Positions 21,634 through 34,488 are shown, numbered from the stretch's first letter. The stretch is DNA of 64,000 bases from Lytechinus variegatus (GCF_018143015.1 NC_054758.1:5131501-5195500); one strand, 5' to 3'. Numbers and translations: made by a program. The notes: a model not told the origin generated them from the sequence alone.

Positions 21634-22616
21634 CTACGTGAGGTCGATCTTGAAAATGTTCTTGTTGCTTGAATCGTAAGTGTCTTTGAAACAGCATCGA
21701 CAATACTTCGGGCAAAGCTCTCCACTTGCTCTCATCCCTTGGGGTCGTCTGTTCAAAAGAGAGCGCCACGGTGGTGACTGCTTTATGATTTTAGCACGAT
21801 AGTGGGCGCTGTACCACGCTTCTCTTTTCGACGGTAAATTTCCATCTGCCCGTCTCGATGACGATGGCGACGACAAAGGGTTCGGACGCACAGAGTTTTG
21901 TTCTCGCTGTTGAGAAGCTAGACATGTCGATGCTTTCTTTGTTTCGTCACCGGTGCAGTACCCCGATTCCGAGGTTGAAGAATTTGCATAACGAGGAACG
22001 AAGGGCATCGTGCTAGTTCTCAAAATAGGAATTCTTTGCTGATCTCTTGGAAATTCGCGTAAGTAATTGGACGGCAGTTCTCGATACCTTGCACCTGCGG
22101 TAGACTTTGCACATGCGCGTTGATACGCGCGCTCCATCTGTACGCGCGTCATCCCGTTCTCTACGTCACGAGCCTTCGTGCTGCCCGAAACGTCAGTGCG
22201 CAAAGTAAACGGATCAAAATAGGAGTTCGCGCTGATGGATCGGATCGGTTTCGGACCCGGAGGTTTGGAGTACACACTTTTAGACGGATAATACATCTCT
22301 TGGTGTCCGTTGTTGAATCTATTTACCATCTGAATCCAATCTGCGTCGGTTTGAGGAATGCAAAATTTTCGGGTTTCAGAACTGCTGCGCGTCTGAAGAG
22401 GAGGAGGAAATACGTTGATGCGCATGAAGTCTCTGTCCAGACTGCCACCCGTGATTGGCGGAAGACCCATTTCGTCGTCATAATCACAATCGTAATGGAG
22501 GCCTAATGACGTCATTGCGAGTGGACTCCTTGATGACGTCATCATCTTGAATTTGACGAACGGTGTCCTCTGTCTGGATTTCAACGTCAAGTTGAGCTGG
22601 ATGCCATCAAAGTAAT
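21634..22616 (-). CDS. Terminal exon of an unrecognised basic protein
   Basis: Open frame of about 327 codons ending in TAG at 21636-21634. It does not begin with a usable ATG: a pyrimidine-rich tract and TTTAG acceptor end at 22617, and the frame enters in phase 1 with the residues YFDGIQLNLTLKSRQRT, so upstream exons are expected and were not found. The region is CpG-rich relative to its flanks, with coding-like codon use. The protein is rich in Ser, Arg, Pro and Tyr, with an acidic patch (DCDYDDEMG), a PPGPKP turn, and near the end a small cysteine cluster (CPKYCRCC). No transmembrane segment or signal is visible in this exon. I recognise no family and assign no function. The first methionines inside it (for example in KMMTSSR) are possible but less likely starts. 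Confidence 0.6.
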
Positions 22617-23540
22617 CTAAAGTGAATTGAGAAGGAGAAGAAGGAGTAAGGAAATGAAGTAATGAAAATAATTAAGTTTCCAAGTTTATTAGCCTTATCA
22701 AAAAATTGGCACATCACTTCTAGCCCCATATCGCGCAGACCTCACTGCCTTGTACGAGATCCAGTGTATTGTTCAAGTGTACTGGGTAGCTGTCTAATAT
22801 GAACTAGAATGAAACAAACTCGAATTGACCAAAGTTGACCAAATTCGGAAGAATGACGTCTAAGGAAATGTTTGTGAGCGACTGACCAACAAACGAAATG
22901 ATGCAATGTTTTCTTAAATAATTTGTCATAAAAATAGTACGCCCTCTGTTGCCTATGCTCTGTAAATGATGCATAGGTCATGGTCAGAGTGCAGTACACA
23001 TAACAATCGCAGAAATCAATATTGAATGACACGGTGCACTATGAAGAAGCGTCGTTATCATTCCTTCTTGAACAGAAAAGCTTGTATTCATGTGTATTGA
23101 TTATATTGGGTCAGCAACAGGGCGCCTATAGAGTATAGACATAATAATGTGTGCCCTTTGTGAGAGCTATGTTCATTTATGCTCTCCATGCAGTCCCCGT
23201 TCATACGATGAATCACATACACAGAAATACATTTTTCGCCATTAGCCTAGTTCTGATTCGAGATTCTACAAGATCCAAGATTTCTATTTGATTTCCCAAA
23301 AAAAAACAAAGTAAAAAAAGATGAGAGAAACTGTCCTTATAATAATCAGGCACATTCCCTTTTCACTTCACTAAAAATTTCATCAAATTCTGATCTTCCT
23401 AAAAAAATCAATGTTTAGATTAATATGTTAATATATGAATTTAATCATGAAATGATAATGTACGTATCATGATTAATAAACAAGCATTTATTCAATTATT
23501 GTAGATAGTATTCATTATTTTGCTTTTCTTATATAGGAAT

Positions 23541-23701
23541 CAGTGGCAGATCCAGGATTTCCAAAAGAGGGACAATCCTCGCTTTCAAGAGGGGGGGGGG
23601 GCACACTTTGCTAGAATGTAAAATTTACATTTAAATGCCTCTCCAAGGGGGGGGGGCACGGGCCGGATGTGACCCCCCCCCCTCCTCTGGATCCGCCAGT
23701 G
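23541..23701. repeat. GGCGGATCCAG-type fold-back
   Basis: 161 bases from CAGTGGCAGATCCAGGAT to CTCTGGATCCGCCAGTG, with long G and C runs inside. Confidence 0.7.
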
Positions 23702-25239
23702 ATATGAATTATGTATGATCCAATTTAGTCATTACCTGTTTTGTCGTGTGTCTGTCGGTCTGTGTGCGCGCGGGGGGGGGGGGGGTATTGTATTATTTAT
23801 CTGCTTGATCGAACGTGCATCATGCACTTTCAACTAGAATCCTTCTCGAAAAAGTACGGAAGCGATCGAGCCGAAAGAGGAAGATACATTCCGCGAGGGA
23901 GCTGGAGCGAGAGAGCAGACTGATAGAAAATAAATAAGATGGGCTGAAGGTGAAAAGTGCACTCATCACTATAAAACACAAAAAACTGACAAAATAGGAA
24001 GATTTGTTAAACGGTAATTTGTATGGAAGCTGAATGAGCATAATGAAATTGCAAGGATTCTGTTACATCGGTTGCCATGGTGATTAAGAGAGGCAGGTGC
24101 CGAAGGTGATGAAGGTCTAATGATTACCGTCATCAAAGGTCGTGCATGCCATATTCCGAAGAATATCTTACCCCGAGACTATAAATTATTCTAATGAATC
24201 TCCACAACGCTGACTGGGACGTGTAAAATGCTTTTCCTTTAAAAGAAAATCTGATAAATGATTATGTTGTAATATAAAATTTTGATATTCCGTTCAATAA
24301 ATTATGAAAGGGGTATTTCTTTGGCTGTGGTATGAAAGTTGTTAGGAGGAGCGAATAAATGTATTCTGGCGAGCATAGAATTATTATAGACCATAATTAT
24401 CAAAATGATGCATTAATCTACACAGACCTCGAATTAGAGTTGTTTTATTATTTCAATATAGTCCTGATTCAAAGTGATACCTTTCATGGCTTTGAATATT
24501 TCAACCATTCAATTATTTATGCTATCTCCCCCAAGTTGCTATGGTTACGGACATCTATCTCAGTAAAGGAAGACGCAATATACAATACATGTATTCGATG
24601 GCACTATACACTATTTGGTTAAGGCCAATTATTTTAATTAGTTTTGTTCCGACCTTGTTAATTGTTCGTAGGTATTAGCACCTTCCTCCCTCATGCAAAC
24701 AAATTTCTAACCATATTGACATCGGCAAGATTTTGTTAATGCAATTTTGAATCATCTCCTGACCCGGAATTGACTATAACAAAATGTGTTGACCAAAATC
24801 ATGAAAATCCTAATTGAAAGTGGGGTTTCTACAAAAAAATATATACTTCACTTTTGTGGGGATTGTATCAATAATCGTGTCCATTCAGGAGCAGCTCCAC
24901 GCGTATTAACGTATTTTTTTTTTGGGGGGGGGCATGGGGCGCTATTAAAAAAAAAGAATTGTGAGCGAACGAAGCACGTGCATGGACATTTTGAAAAAAA
25001 AAATCGTTTTTTCTCAAGAAATGATCAGTTCTGCTCTAGACTTGCTAGATTTCGCATGTACAATAAACAGACCACACATACACGTACATTATATGAAAAG
25101 TATGGAGTTGAAAATACAATGTGATGATTTTTTTTAATGTTGAACATTTTCCGTCCCTTAGTTACCCTAATAGTATGAAAGTGCAAGGTATAACACAACA
25201 TTTAGATAATGTAATCGCTGATGTTATGCCGTTTCTTAA

Positions 25240-25815
25240 AGGAAACCAAAACCCAAGAAGAGAAGCAATCTTATTGGAAAGAGAAAAATGAGAGGAACAA
25301 TTTCAAAAGTTTCATCAAAATCGGTTATGAGATTAGCAAGTTATGGACAATTAAAAAGTCTTATTGTAACTATGTGGATCCTCAAATTGGCAAACTTGCT
25401 TCAAAATGGCTGATTTTGTGGACAACTCTCCATTTGTTTTGTACACATATTTTCAGATTTCCCCTTTATCTTACATATTTCACATTATCTCCTCCTGACC
25501 TTGACATATATGGTGTGGATTATATTTTCCCATGACATATGTTGTGCTCAGAAGGAGGCAAGATGCAATTTGAAAGATAATGAGGAAAATCTGAAAATTT
25601 GTGTACAAAACAAATGGAGATTTGTTCATAAAATCAGCCATTTTGAAGCACGTTTGCCAATTTGAGGATGCCCATAGAAAGTACAACAAGAGTTTTCAAA
25701 CTCCCATTACTTGCTTATTTCATAACCGATTTTGATGAAACTTTTTTTTTTAAATTGTTCCTCTTATTCTACTCTTTCCAATAAGATTACTTCTCTTCTT
25801 GGGTTTTGGTTTCCT
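25240..25815. repeat. Long fold-back MITE flanked by TTAA
   Basis: 576 bases; ends AGGAAACCAAAACCCAAGAA and its exact inverse; arms of about 250 bases. TTAA at 25236-25239 and 25816-25819. Confidence 0.85.
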
Positions 25816-26189
25816 TTAAAGCATTGCCCTGGAAAGCGGGTGGTGCTCACCATAGGCAGCATGTGCACCCCCTGGAATTCTGGTAGGTGTGGCAAGATGA
25901 CCTATAATTTGCAGTGAAACCCTTTTTTGCTTATCAAATTTCTTGATACCAAATTGACCACCATTTTGCAATACAATCCGACCCCCTTTTTCTGCTTGTC
26001 ACATAAGTCTAGTGGAAACCCTGTTTTGTTTTGCTTTCAAATTTATATCAGCACCCCCTGTAAAAAAATCGTTTTCATGGCCCTGTCATAAAGATGGCAA
26101 TCATGTCGATATGGTAAATACACTCAATCTTAATTTTGATTTGTTGTCGGGTTATGTTCTATGGTAGTTACCATGGGCCTAATCATAAA

Positions 26190-26500
26190 AAAGGTTCAAG
26201 GTTCAAGGTTTTATTCATATCAAACATACCACATTTTCAACAATGTCAACAACTCAGTACAAACAATAATATTATACAAGACAAACAATAATATTATACA
26301 ATACAAATTAATATAGGTAAGCATAAATAAATATCGTAAAATATGAGAAGTGTACCTAATATAATAGAAAAAAAAGTACTATAACGCATTCTTGTAAATG
26401 GTTGTAATATAATGACAGAGAAAGAAAAATGTGAGGTGAAGATATGGGGAGCCGTACAAACGTACCATAATATCAAGTACTTTGCGAAATAGGCCCCCTG
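26190..26500. repeat. Possible retroelement 3' end
   Basis: Begins with tandem AAGGTTC units (AAGGTTCAAGGTTCAAGG) and continues as AT-rich sequence with a repeated ACAAACAATAATATTATACA. This looks like the short-repeat tail of a non-LTR element on the opposite strand. Weak. Confidence 0.35.
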
Positions 26501-27304
26501 GATTCAAACTGATTGTCAATATGGCCATGATAACGCTCTACCTATTGATTTGATTTATTTCCGTTTCACAATAGTATGATAAACATAATAAAAACAGGTC
26601 GAAAATACTTCAAGACAAAATATAATATATATATATATAACATAATCATAGATTTAAGGAACACAATTCAGTAAATAACGTCCTATAGGACGTATCACAC
26701 AAGACAACACATAGGCCTATGTGTCAAAATTAATTGGCCTACTCTTTGATATCGGAATTATTATTTTTTTCTAAATAAGATTTAAAAAAAACTGTTTGAT
26801 TTATTACCGACATGACAAAATATCATGAAAACTATCAATACTTTGCCTGTTTACTATGGTTTCTCCCGGTTGCAAAACGTCATGAATGGATCAGATCCTC
26901 TCAAAGAAAAAAACTAGAGAAACTCCAATCCAAGCATGCCTAGCTCACTTGCTTCTTGGAATATATTCTTTATCATCCTCGGTCACGAAATCTTTGTGAT
27001 CACGATGGCTGTCTAACAATTTGATTGTGTCACGCAGCAATATAATTTCCTTCACGAAAAGCATGGAAATATTCAATTCGAATTCAGAATAAGAGATAAT
27101 ACCTATTCATCAAAGTTCATCTTGCTCATAAGAATATCAAATAACACGCTTTCATCCCATACCATCCGAGAAGTATGAAGAGAGTTTTTGTTGGTGATCA
27201 AACCGCAATCAATGTCATGGTATCGACTAATTAGACTAGTCGCGGTGTAAGCCGTTACTTCATTTGCTGGATACAGTACCTAGTTATTATGTAACTGTAA
27301 AAAT

Positions 27305-27597
27305 CAGGGCGGAAATCTCTCCCAAAAGGTAGGGGGACAAGGGTGTGGAAAATTGACGAGCAAAAAAAAAAGGCTATTAGGCCTACCTAAAATTTAAGGT
27401 CATTTCGACGAAAATATATTTGACAAGCAAAAAAAAAAAGGTCATCTCGTCCGAAAACGCACGTTTTATTCACATTTTGAATGATATATTTCTTAGCATC
27501 ACCAAAGACCCAAAATAGTAGGGGGGACATTTGATATTGTGTCCCCCTACTATTTTGAGTAGGACACGTCCCCCTGTCCCCCCTGGGATTTCCGCCC
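27305..27597. repeat. Fold-back repeat with GGGCGGAAATC ends
   Basis: CAGGGCGGAAATCTCTCCC at left mirrored by CCCTGGGATTTCCGCCCATG at right; internal GACAAGCAAAAAAAAAAAGG units resemble the 63412 repeat. Confidence 0.6.
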
Positions 27598-27699
27598 ATG
27601 GTAAAAATCAAAACAAACGGACGACAGAAAACCAGCGGAGAAAAAAAAATGTAATTAGACTTGGGTTGACGTATCAGAAGACATAGTGGAGGTGACGAT

Positions 27700-28165
27700 C
27701 GATGATTATGATAATTATTAGTAGATCTTGATGATGACAATGGTGATCTGCTGAGCTGATTTTGGTGGTAGTGGTGGTGATTGTGGTGGTTGATTTGCGG
27801 GTGGTGGTGGTGGTGATGTTTGCGGGTGCGGTATAGTGATTTTGTGTTAATTATGATCATGATGATAGTGGTGAGGATAATGATGATGTTGGTGGTACGT
27901 GATAGTGGGTTTTGTGGAAATGGTGATGATTTTGTGTTGATAATGATATAATGACGGTGAAAGTGGCGGCGGGGTTTGGTGATGGCGGTGCCACCGTGTT
28001 GATATTGATAATGATGGTGATGATGGTGATAATCGATGGTGATCAGGCCCGATGATGATGATGAGTGTGCAGTGGTGCATATTGGTTGTGGTGATAGTGA
28101 TGATGTCAGTGATGATGAGGAGGAGGAGGATGATGATGATGATGTTGGTGGTTTTGGTGGTGGTG
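27700..28165. repeat. (GATGGT/GGTGAT)n-like simple repeat
   Basis: Impure trinucleotide array of GAT, GGT and GTG. His-rich frames on the minus strand are translations of it, not genes. Confidence 0.85.
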
Positions 28166-28638
28166 ACGAGAATTATTGATTTTGGTTACGACAGAGATAT
28201 TGAATGTTGATGACGATGGTAATAATAACAACAGTAACAATACGGTTAAAAGCAACCTCAAAAGAAAATATCATTTTGAAAAGTTTTAAAAGCCTCGGTG
28301 AAGACTAGCTATACTATGATTTCATTTGCTTTTGAATTCACGCGTCAATTTGTGGAATCTTTACCATTGTTTATTCAGACTCACAGAGCTTAATTGTTTA
28401 GCCGTGTTTGACCGTCATGTGCTGTCACTTGCTCAACAGCCTTGGAGGGAACTAACAAAGAAATAGATCAATACCAATACTATAGTGATTGCTTAAAATA
28501 AATAGAGATGAACAGAGATAGAAAATTTCTCGAGGGAAGGGGGGGGGGGTGGAACAAGCCCCAATTTTTTTCATGAGTCGTTTCATGCAATAGGTTTGCA
28601 ATATGATTATGGAATTTCGTTCCTGTGATTGCACCCCT

Positions 28639-29247
28639 GGGCCCCGTCTTACAAAGAGTTACGATTGGTCCAATCAACCACAGCTATGGAAAGCCACCAA
28701 CGTCGACATCCAATATACATGTTTGTACGAAATGTTTTCTGGGGCCCGTTGCAGAAAGAGATGCAATCAAACGCAACTCTAAAAATCATGCGCAACTTCA
28801 TTTTCAGCCAATCAACAGTGCACATTTGGGACTTGCGATTGATTTTTTTTTGACTTGCGTTTAAACGCAACTCTTTCTGCAACTGACCCCTGATGTATAT
28901 TCATACAGTAATTGTTTTCTTGACAATCAGTATGCTTCTCTTTGTTTTCAAGGACATTGTGCAGATTTCCAGTATGAAAAATTATGACATTGCTGGATAT
29001 CCATATACTTGAGGTTGATCGGATCAATTGCAACTATGGACGGCCAACAGCGTCAACGTTTATCATTCATGTTTGTTTAAAATATGTATATTCAGCATCC
29101 ATTGTTTTCTTGTAAATTCACTGTGCTTCTCTTTGTCTATACAAAAGACGTTGTGCAAATTTCCTATAGACAAAATTATGACACTGATGGATTTCCATAG
29201 AGTTACGATTGACTGGATCAATCGTAGCTCTTTGTAAGACGGGGCCC
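28639..29247. repeat. MITE family C, duplicated and interrupted copy
   Basis: Left end GGGCCCCGTCTTACAAAGAG at 28639 and mirrored right end at 29247. The internal arm recurs (GATCGGATCAATTGCAACTA near 29012), so two copies are joined in tandem. A 150-base MITE of another family sits inside (28741-28890). Confidence 0.72.
28741..28890. repeat. MITE family D copy, nested
   Basis: About 150 bases with ends GGGGCCCGTTGCAGAAAGAG and its inverse, and an internal GCGTTTAAACGCAA-type palindrome. Inserted in a family C copy. Confidence 0.8.
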
Positions 29248-29369
29248 AGATGATTGTGTAGGCCTACATTCGTTCTGCAATTTCATCTAAAGATATGTCG
29301 TCAGACATATTTTGATATCCTTTTCTATATGTGGAAAATATTTGTATTCATTTTGTTCTATTAAAAACA

Positions 29370-29612
29370 TCAGATTTTATGGAATTTGTATTACATGATA
29401 TAGTATGGGAACTAGCTGCTCGCGTAATATGGCGTCACAAATAAAATAATGAATAACTTCCTTTGATGGATTTTATATGGAGCTGTTCACATTATGACGT
29501 CACAAATTAAAAGTTCAGAGCTTTCTTATTATATGATGGATTTTCATTTTACCAATGTTTTTCTTTCCTTTTCCCACATAGGCCCTATCATCAGGTTGAA
29601 TTTCCCTATTTC
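29370..29612. repeat. Fold-back MITE, right arm (60630 family)
   Basis: TATGACGTCACAAATTAAAA, TAGCTGCTCGCGTAATATGG and the GGTTGAATTTCCCTA end correspond to the right arm of the 60630 element; the GACGTCACAA segment appears twice. Confidence 0.5.
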
Positions 29613-29690
29613 TTTGATTAACTAATATATCGAACATAAAACAGCAGAGGGCGTCGTTCTGAAGCACACGTTAGTGTATTTATTTAGTGT

Positions 29691-29985
29691 GGAGCGTTGT
29701 GGCTCAGTGGATTAGTCTCCGGACTTTGAAACAGAGGGTCGTGGGTTCAAATCCCAGCCATGGAGTAGTTTCCTTCAGCAAGAAAATTATCCTCATTGTG
29801 CTGCACTCAACCCAGGTGAGGTGAATGGGTACCTGGCAGGAATTTATTCCTTGAAATGCCCCAGCGATGTAAAAGGCTGCGGGGCTAAAGCCAGGGTAAT
29901 AATATCCAAGTCCTTTGGAAGCGTATAGAGACGTTATTTGTGTTATGTGCTATACAAGAACTGTCTATTATTATTATTATTTATT
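29691..29985 (+). repeat. tRNA-derived SINE
   Basis: Polymerase III A-box TGGCTCAGTGG and B-box GGGTTCAAATCCC, a body containing GTGCTGCACTCAACCCAGGT, and an (ATT)n tail. About 295 bases. Confidence 0.85.
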
Positions 29986-32209
29986 CCCCCCCCCCCCCAT
30001 CGTGGTTCATGACTCGAGTCATTTATTTCATCATAATTATTCTTGATTTATTCACATACTGATTCGTTGCTTGCTTGGTGATATTGATTATTAAGATCTA
30101 CTTATTTATTTATGTTTGTGTGATTCCGACCATTCATTGTTTATCAATATCTATTTACTCGTTATTTTCTTTTCATTGTACGTCAGTTTTACCTCTCGAA
30201 ATGCATTTTATTTTTCTTTCTATTTCCTGTTTCTTTCCTGCTTTCGTCTGAAATTTCTATTATGAGATGAATTTCCAAGTGTTTCTGTAATTTATTTATG
30301 TATTTGGTTATAAAAATGCATTCCAATGTTATGTGCTATTTGAACTTATTGATGATGATAATGGGATGAAATTCTTGAAACTCACACTGGGCTGTCGTCG
30401 AGAAAGTAGTGAACTTGGCGATTAATGTGCCTGGCATGCAAATAATAATGTCAATTTCAATTAGATCCAATTGACGGCGCTGTCTGATATGCAATATCGC
30501 CCCCTCTTGTTGGAATACTCGCAGCGACGCACTGTGTTTTGAACTCCTAAATTGATCTTAGCCATCCCAAACGATAAAAAGACTAAGGACACAAGAATCT
30601 TTGATAAACAGTTCGGTATTATATCCTTTTGAGCCTTTATGAGGCCACATATACAGTTCGGCAAGTAATTTAGTTGACGACGATCCAGTTTATCATCAAG
30701 ATAAGAGTTAGTCAAAATGAGGTGGACGTTTCGGCATATTTTAATGTGGAGCATTGTAGATGGGTTTTTTGTGTACGAGTCCTAACTCCCTGGTGAGGAT
30801 AGGCAGTTGATTGATACAGATAAAGAGCTTTTTTCTCGTTCATCGTAATAAGCTCGAAATTAAATTAATCACTATGGGAAGAAAATTCGTTACTGAACGC
30901 ATTTTTAAGAATGCAATACAATAATGATATTATTAATTTTATTCGCGTTAGTCGCGTAGGCCACATGATGTTTGAAAGCAAAGTATAGCGAACTCATACA
31001 ATCATGTAAAATGAATCTAAATCGATTTTAAGATATTATATAAATACACGGAGAACTTTATTAAGCAAAGAGACCTATATTGTTTTGAATCTGGAAATAA
31101 ATTAGCCTGAAGTGCAAGACTAGATGATGATGCTCATTCCATAAGACGTTACCATGGATACATAGATAATGACACGCGCGTCCAGTCGACATACGACATA
31201 CCAAAGTGGAACTCGTCCCAAGATCTTTATACAAACCACGCCCACATAAAGGACTTTATTTGACTCCGTTACAAAGGCCACGCCTCTTTAAACGATGCCC
31301 ACGCGTGCTGACTTTCTCTTTTCTTTTAGCTAAATGTGGGTGTGGGAGGATGTGTGCACGTGTGTGTGTGGTTGATTCTTAAAGAAACAGAATGGTATAG
31401 GTGTGAAGCCGCGCCCACTTTACATGATAACCTCCCCACGTGCCTTAATTGATTTAAGACACGAGTCGCTTTGTTCGAAAGAAATTTGCATTTTAAAAAT
31501 CGACGACAGGTTGAAGTAAGTTTGAGAATGCAATCGATTTAAGAAGCAAACAAGCAAGTAAGGAGGTAAATAACAGATGGTGTTTAGAATAGAGGGAGAG
31601 AAAGAAGGATTGATAGAGAGAAGGTGTATGATAGATTGATGAATTTAAGGACCCCATGGAAGAACAGTGGTATGTTGTTAATACCGCTGAAATGGCCCGG
31701 GCCATCCTTCATATTTTATGTGAGGTATATACGATTTGTTAAATTTGAACATGTATAATTATGTTTTATTATTTTCATAAATTATGTAAATAAATGCAAA
31801 CAAACTATGAATGAAGAGATATTGAAAAGGAGTTATGAGTACAAATTTCCTTAACAGAAGGAATAATGAATATGAGAATGAAAAATAAATATATTTGAAT
31901 GCATTTTTAGCATCGGTTAATATTATTAGGTCGATCATTCTAAACCATGAAAACAGTCTGGTCTTGAAATAGGTTCATTTACCAGGTAAATATGTTGAAA
32001 AAGGAGAGTTTTCAAGTAACGTGTAAAACAGTATCCAAAATGGCCCATGGCTTCGGATGCCTTTTCTAGATAAGTGCCATAAAACATAAAGTTCTTATAA
32101 CAAATAATGACGTCATACATGGTAGTCACTTCTGCTTTATGAGCTGATCTTTCAACAGCCTACACAACTTTATAAATAATGCTAATATTACCTTCCTATA
32201 TGCCGAGCG

Positions 32210-32340
32210 CCTGAATAGATAGCAGATTATCTATCAGAATTATTCAAAAGTATTTGGTATGACTCGGCCAGGATTGAACCCTCGACCCCGGTCCCTTTCA
32301 AGAGCCGGACGCTCTACCACTGAGCCACCATTCCCGATGT
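32210..32340 (-). repeat. tRNA-derived SINE head
   Basis: On the minus strand it has A-box TGGCTCAGTGGTAGAGCG and B-box GGGTTCAATCCT at tRNA-like spacing. The acceptor stem does not close, so it is not a tRNA gene. It abuts the 116-bp array. Confidence 0.65.
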
Positions 32341-32370
32341 GGATTTCGAGATCTCTACTCTCCCGATTCG

Positions 32371-32984
32371 ACAGTCACACCAACTATTATCCAAACCGAC
32401 TGATGATGCACCAATTCAAAATAACGAAGTACTTTTGATCGGTGTGCAGTCAATTTCATTGGTATGAATGTGACGCAATGTTACAGTCTCACCAATGAAA
32501 CCGACTCCAAACCGACTGTATGACGCACCCATTCAAAATAACGTAATAGCTTTGATCGGTATGCAGTCAATTTCATTGGTATGAATGTGACGCAATGTTA
32601 CAGTCTCACCAACGAAACCGACTCCAAACCGACTGATGACGCACCCATTCAAAATAACGTAATAGCTTTGATCGGTATGCAGTCAATTTCATTGGTATGA
32701 ATGTGACGCAATGTTACAGTCTCACCAACGAAACCGACTCCAAACCGACTGATGACGCACCCATTCAAAATAACGTAATAGCTTTGATCGGTATGCAGTC
32801 AATTTCATTGGTATGAATGTGACGCAATGTTACAGTCTCACCAACGAAACCGACTCCAAACCGACTGATGACGCACCCATTCAAAATAACGTAATAGCTT
32901 TGAACGGTGTGCAGTCAATTTCATTGATATGAATGTGACGCAATGTTATAGTCTCACCAACGAAACCGACTCCAAACCGACTGA
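32371..32984. repeat. Tandem array, 116-bp unit
   Basis: About 5.3 head-to-tail units; the landmark GCAGTCAATTTCATT recurs at 32446, 32563, 32679, 32795 and 32911 (spacings 117, 116, 116, 116). The three central units are nearly identical; the outer ones are more diverged. Confidence 0.93.
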
Positions 32985-34024
32985 ACGACACGCCGTTTAA
33001 ATCAACGTTGGTAGGTTATGACTGATTTTGTATGTGTATCTGCAACAGCACAATGCACAATAAAATGTCATCTTGGAAACATCGACGGTGATTGTCAAAA
33101 TCCTCGTCACGCAGTCGACAATAATGAGTGTTGATTAGATTTCTGGCACCCTGCCGGCTCTCCATGCTCGCTCGCAAGCCAAAACAATGACTCTTTATGC
33201 TAGTGCATAATAGCTAATATAACATGGAAAGTGGAAAATGGAACATATCGAAGGGGGTTAATAGTTTTTATGGAGGGTTCAAGTTCTCGAAACCCCGTTC
33301 GCCCACTATAGTTTTTCACAAAAAATGGTTCTTTATCGCAGAGCCCGCGATATAATCGTATCAGAAAGTTTGCAATTTCGGAGATGGCGTCTACAGCTAT
33401 GCCATTTTTAAATCGAATAGATATGAATTTCATTTCATCTACGGAAATAAAAAAATATATATCATAGTCGTGATCGTTCGAATGGTGACTTTTGTAGTTT
33501 AAAACTACAATGAAAAACTTTTTTTTTAAATACGAACACAAACTAACATACCCAGTATAGGACTATGAATATTAACAAGCCTAGCTGTCACGAAAAAAAA
33601 TGGAAACCCTAAAAATTAATTTCGGGGGGGGGGGGGGGGGATTTCGAAGCGCAAAGTCCTGGGATTCGGCCAAACTCATAATCAACGAACATTTTGAAAT
33701 TGGCACTTGGTACAAAAAAAATGTTCGGAGGGGAAAAAACACTAGAATCATGAGAATTATCACCATTTCAGAAAACGACGTGTAATTGGTTCCCAGCTGC
33801 GATCCCCGGCATGCCATAAAACAACACAACATTTAAAGACAGAGGAGACAATCATTCGAAAATGAGACTTCTCATTCTAAAAAAATACTGTGATAACATG
33901 ATAAGATTCATCATATTAAGTTTATCTGACTTTATAAAAAATATTGAGCTGGAAAATTTACTTTTAATGGATATACCGATAAAAGTGAAACTAGTGGGCG
34001 CAATGGGGTGTCAGTAGTATAGTC

Positions 34025-34235
34025 AACCCGTTTAAACCAGTATATTTCCAGCTCGAATATTGCCAATATCTCCCAATAATATTGCCAACTCGTCTACTAT
34101 CATTTGGTCTACCATCGGTTCATCCAATATCGACATGGTCTGGTCTAATTGCCAATTTGTCCACTCATAATTTCGTCTAATAACCAGTTGGTCCAATAGC
34201 CATTTGGTCCATATACCATTTGGTCTTATTGGACT
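34025..34235. repeat. Degenerate short-unit repeat, half copy
   Basis: Same units as 48905 in one orientation only (ATTTGGTCTACCATCGG, ATTTCGTCTAATAACC, AGTTGGTCCAATAGCC), ending at GGACTAAGTGATAATTGTGC, which corresponds to the turn-round region. Confidence 0.7.
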
Positions 34236-34341
34236 AAGTGATAATTGTGCAAAATGAAAGAAAATTAAATTGATATTAGATTTTCAAAAGATAATATAAA
34301 ACAATGAATTACGAAGTGACTTATTCATGTCAATGCGACCA

Positions 34342-34488
34342 GGGGCGCGTTGCAGAAAGAGTTGCGTTTAAACGCAAGTCAAAATATCAATCGCAAGTCC
34401 AAAATGCGCGTTCTTGATTGGTTGAAAATGAAGTTGCGCATGATTTTTAAAGTTGCGTTTGATTGCAACTCTTTCTGCAACGGGCCCC
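34342..34488. repeat. MITE family D copy
   Basis: 147 bases, reverse orientation relative to 28741: begins GTTGCAGAAAGAGTTGCGTT and ends TCTTTCTGCAACGGGCCCC. Confidence 0.82.

Noticed and set aside
22120-22506. 128-codon plus-strand frame
   Set aside because: It is antisense to the unknown gene's exon, which has the better acceptor and composition.
22742-23032. 96-codon minus-strand frame upstream of the unknown exon
   Set aside because: It has poor composition and no donor in the needed phase, so I did not join it to the gene.
24073-24090. Possible first exon of the unknown gene (CACCATGG on the minus strand)
   Set aside because: It has good start context, but the frame closes after 24 codons and there is no donor in the right phase.
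27387-28080. His-rich minus-strand open frames
   Set aside because: They are translations of the GAT/GGT simple repeat and have no family features. The same holds for His-, Met- or Asp-rich frames at 42288-42572 and 56377-56725 and the Met-rich plus-strand frame at 11609-11944.
32255-32340. Functional tRNA gene
   Set aside because: A-box and B-box are present, but the acceptor stem does not pair and the anticodon arm is irregular; it is a SINE head.
32371-32984. CRISPR array
   Set aside because: The 116-base units repeat in full with no constant-repeat/variable-spacer pattern, and the genome is animal.
33200-33541. 113-codon minus-strand frame
   Set aside because: Its second half looks somewhat protein-like, but it has no splice context or recognisable motif; probably a repeat or chance.
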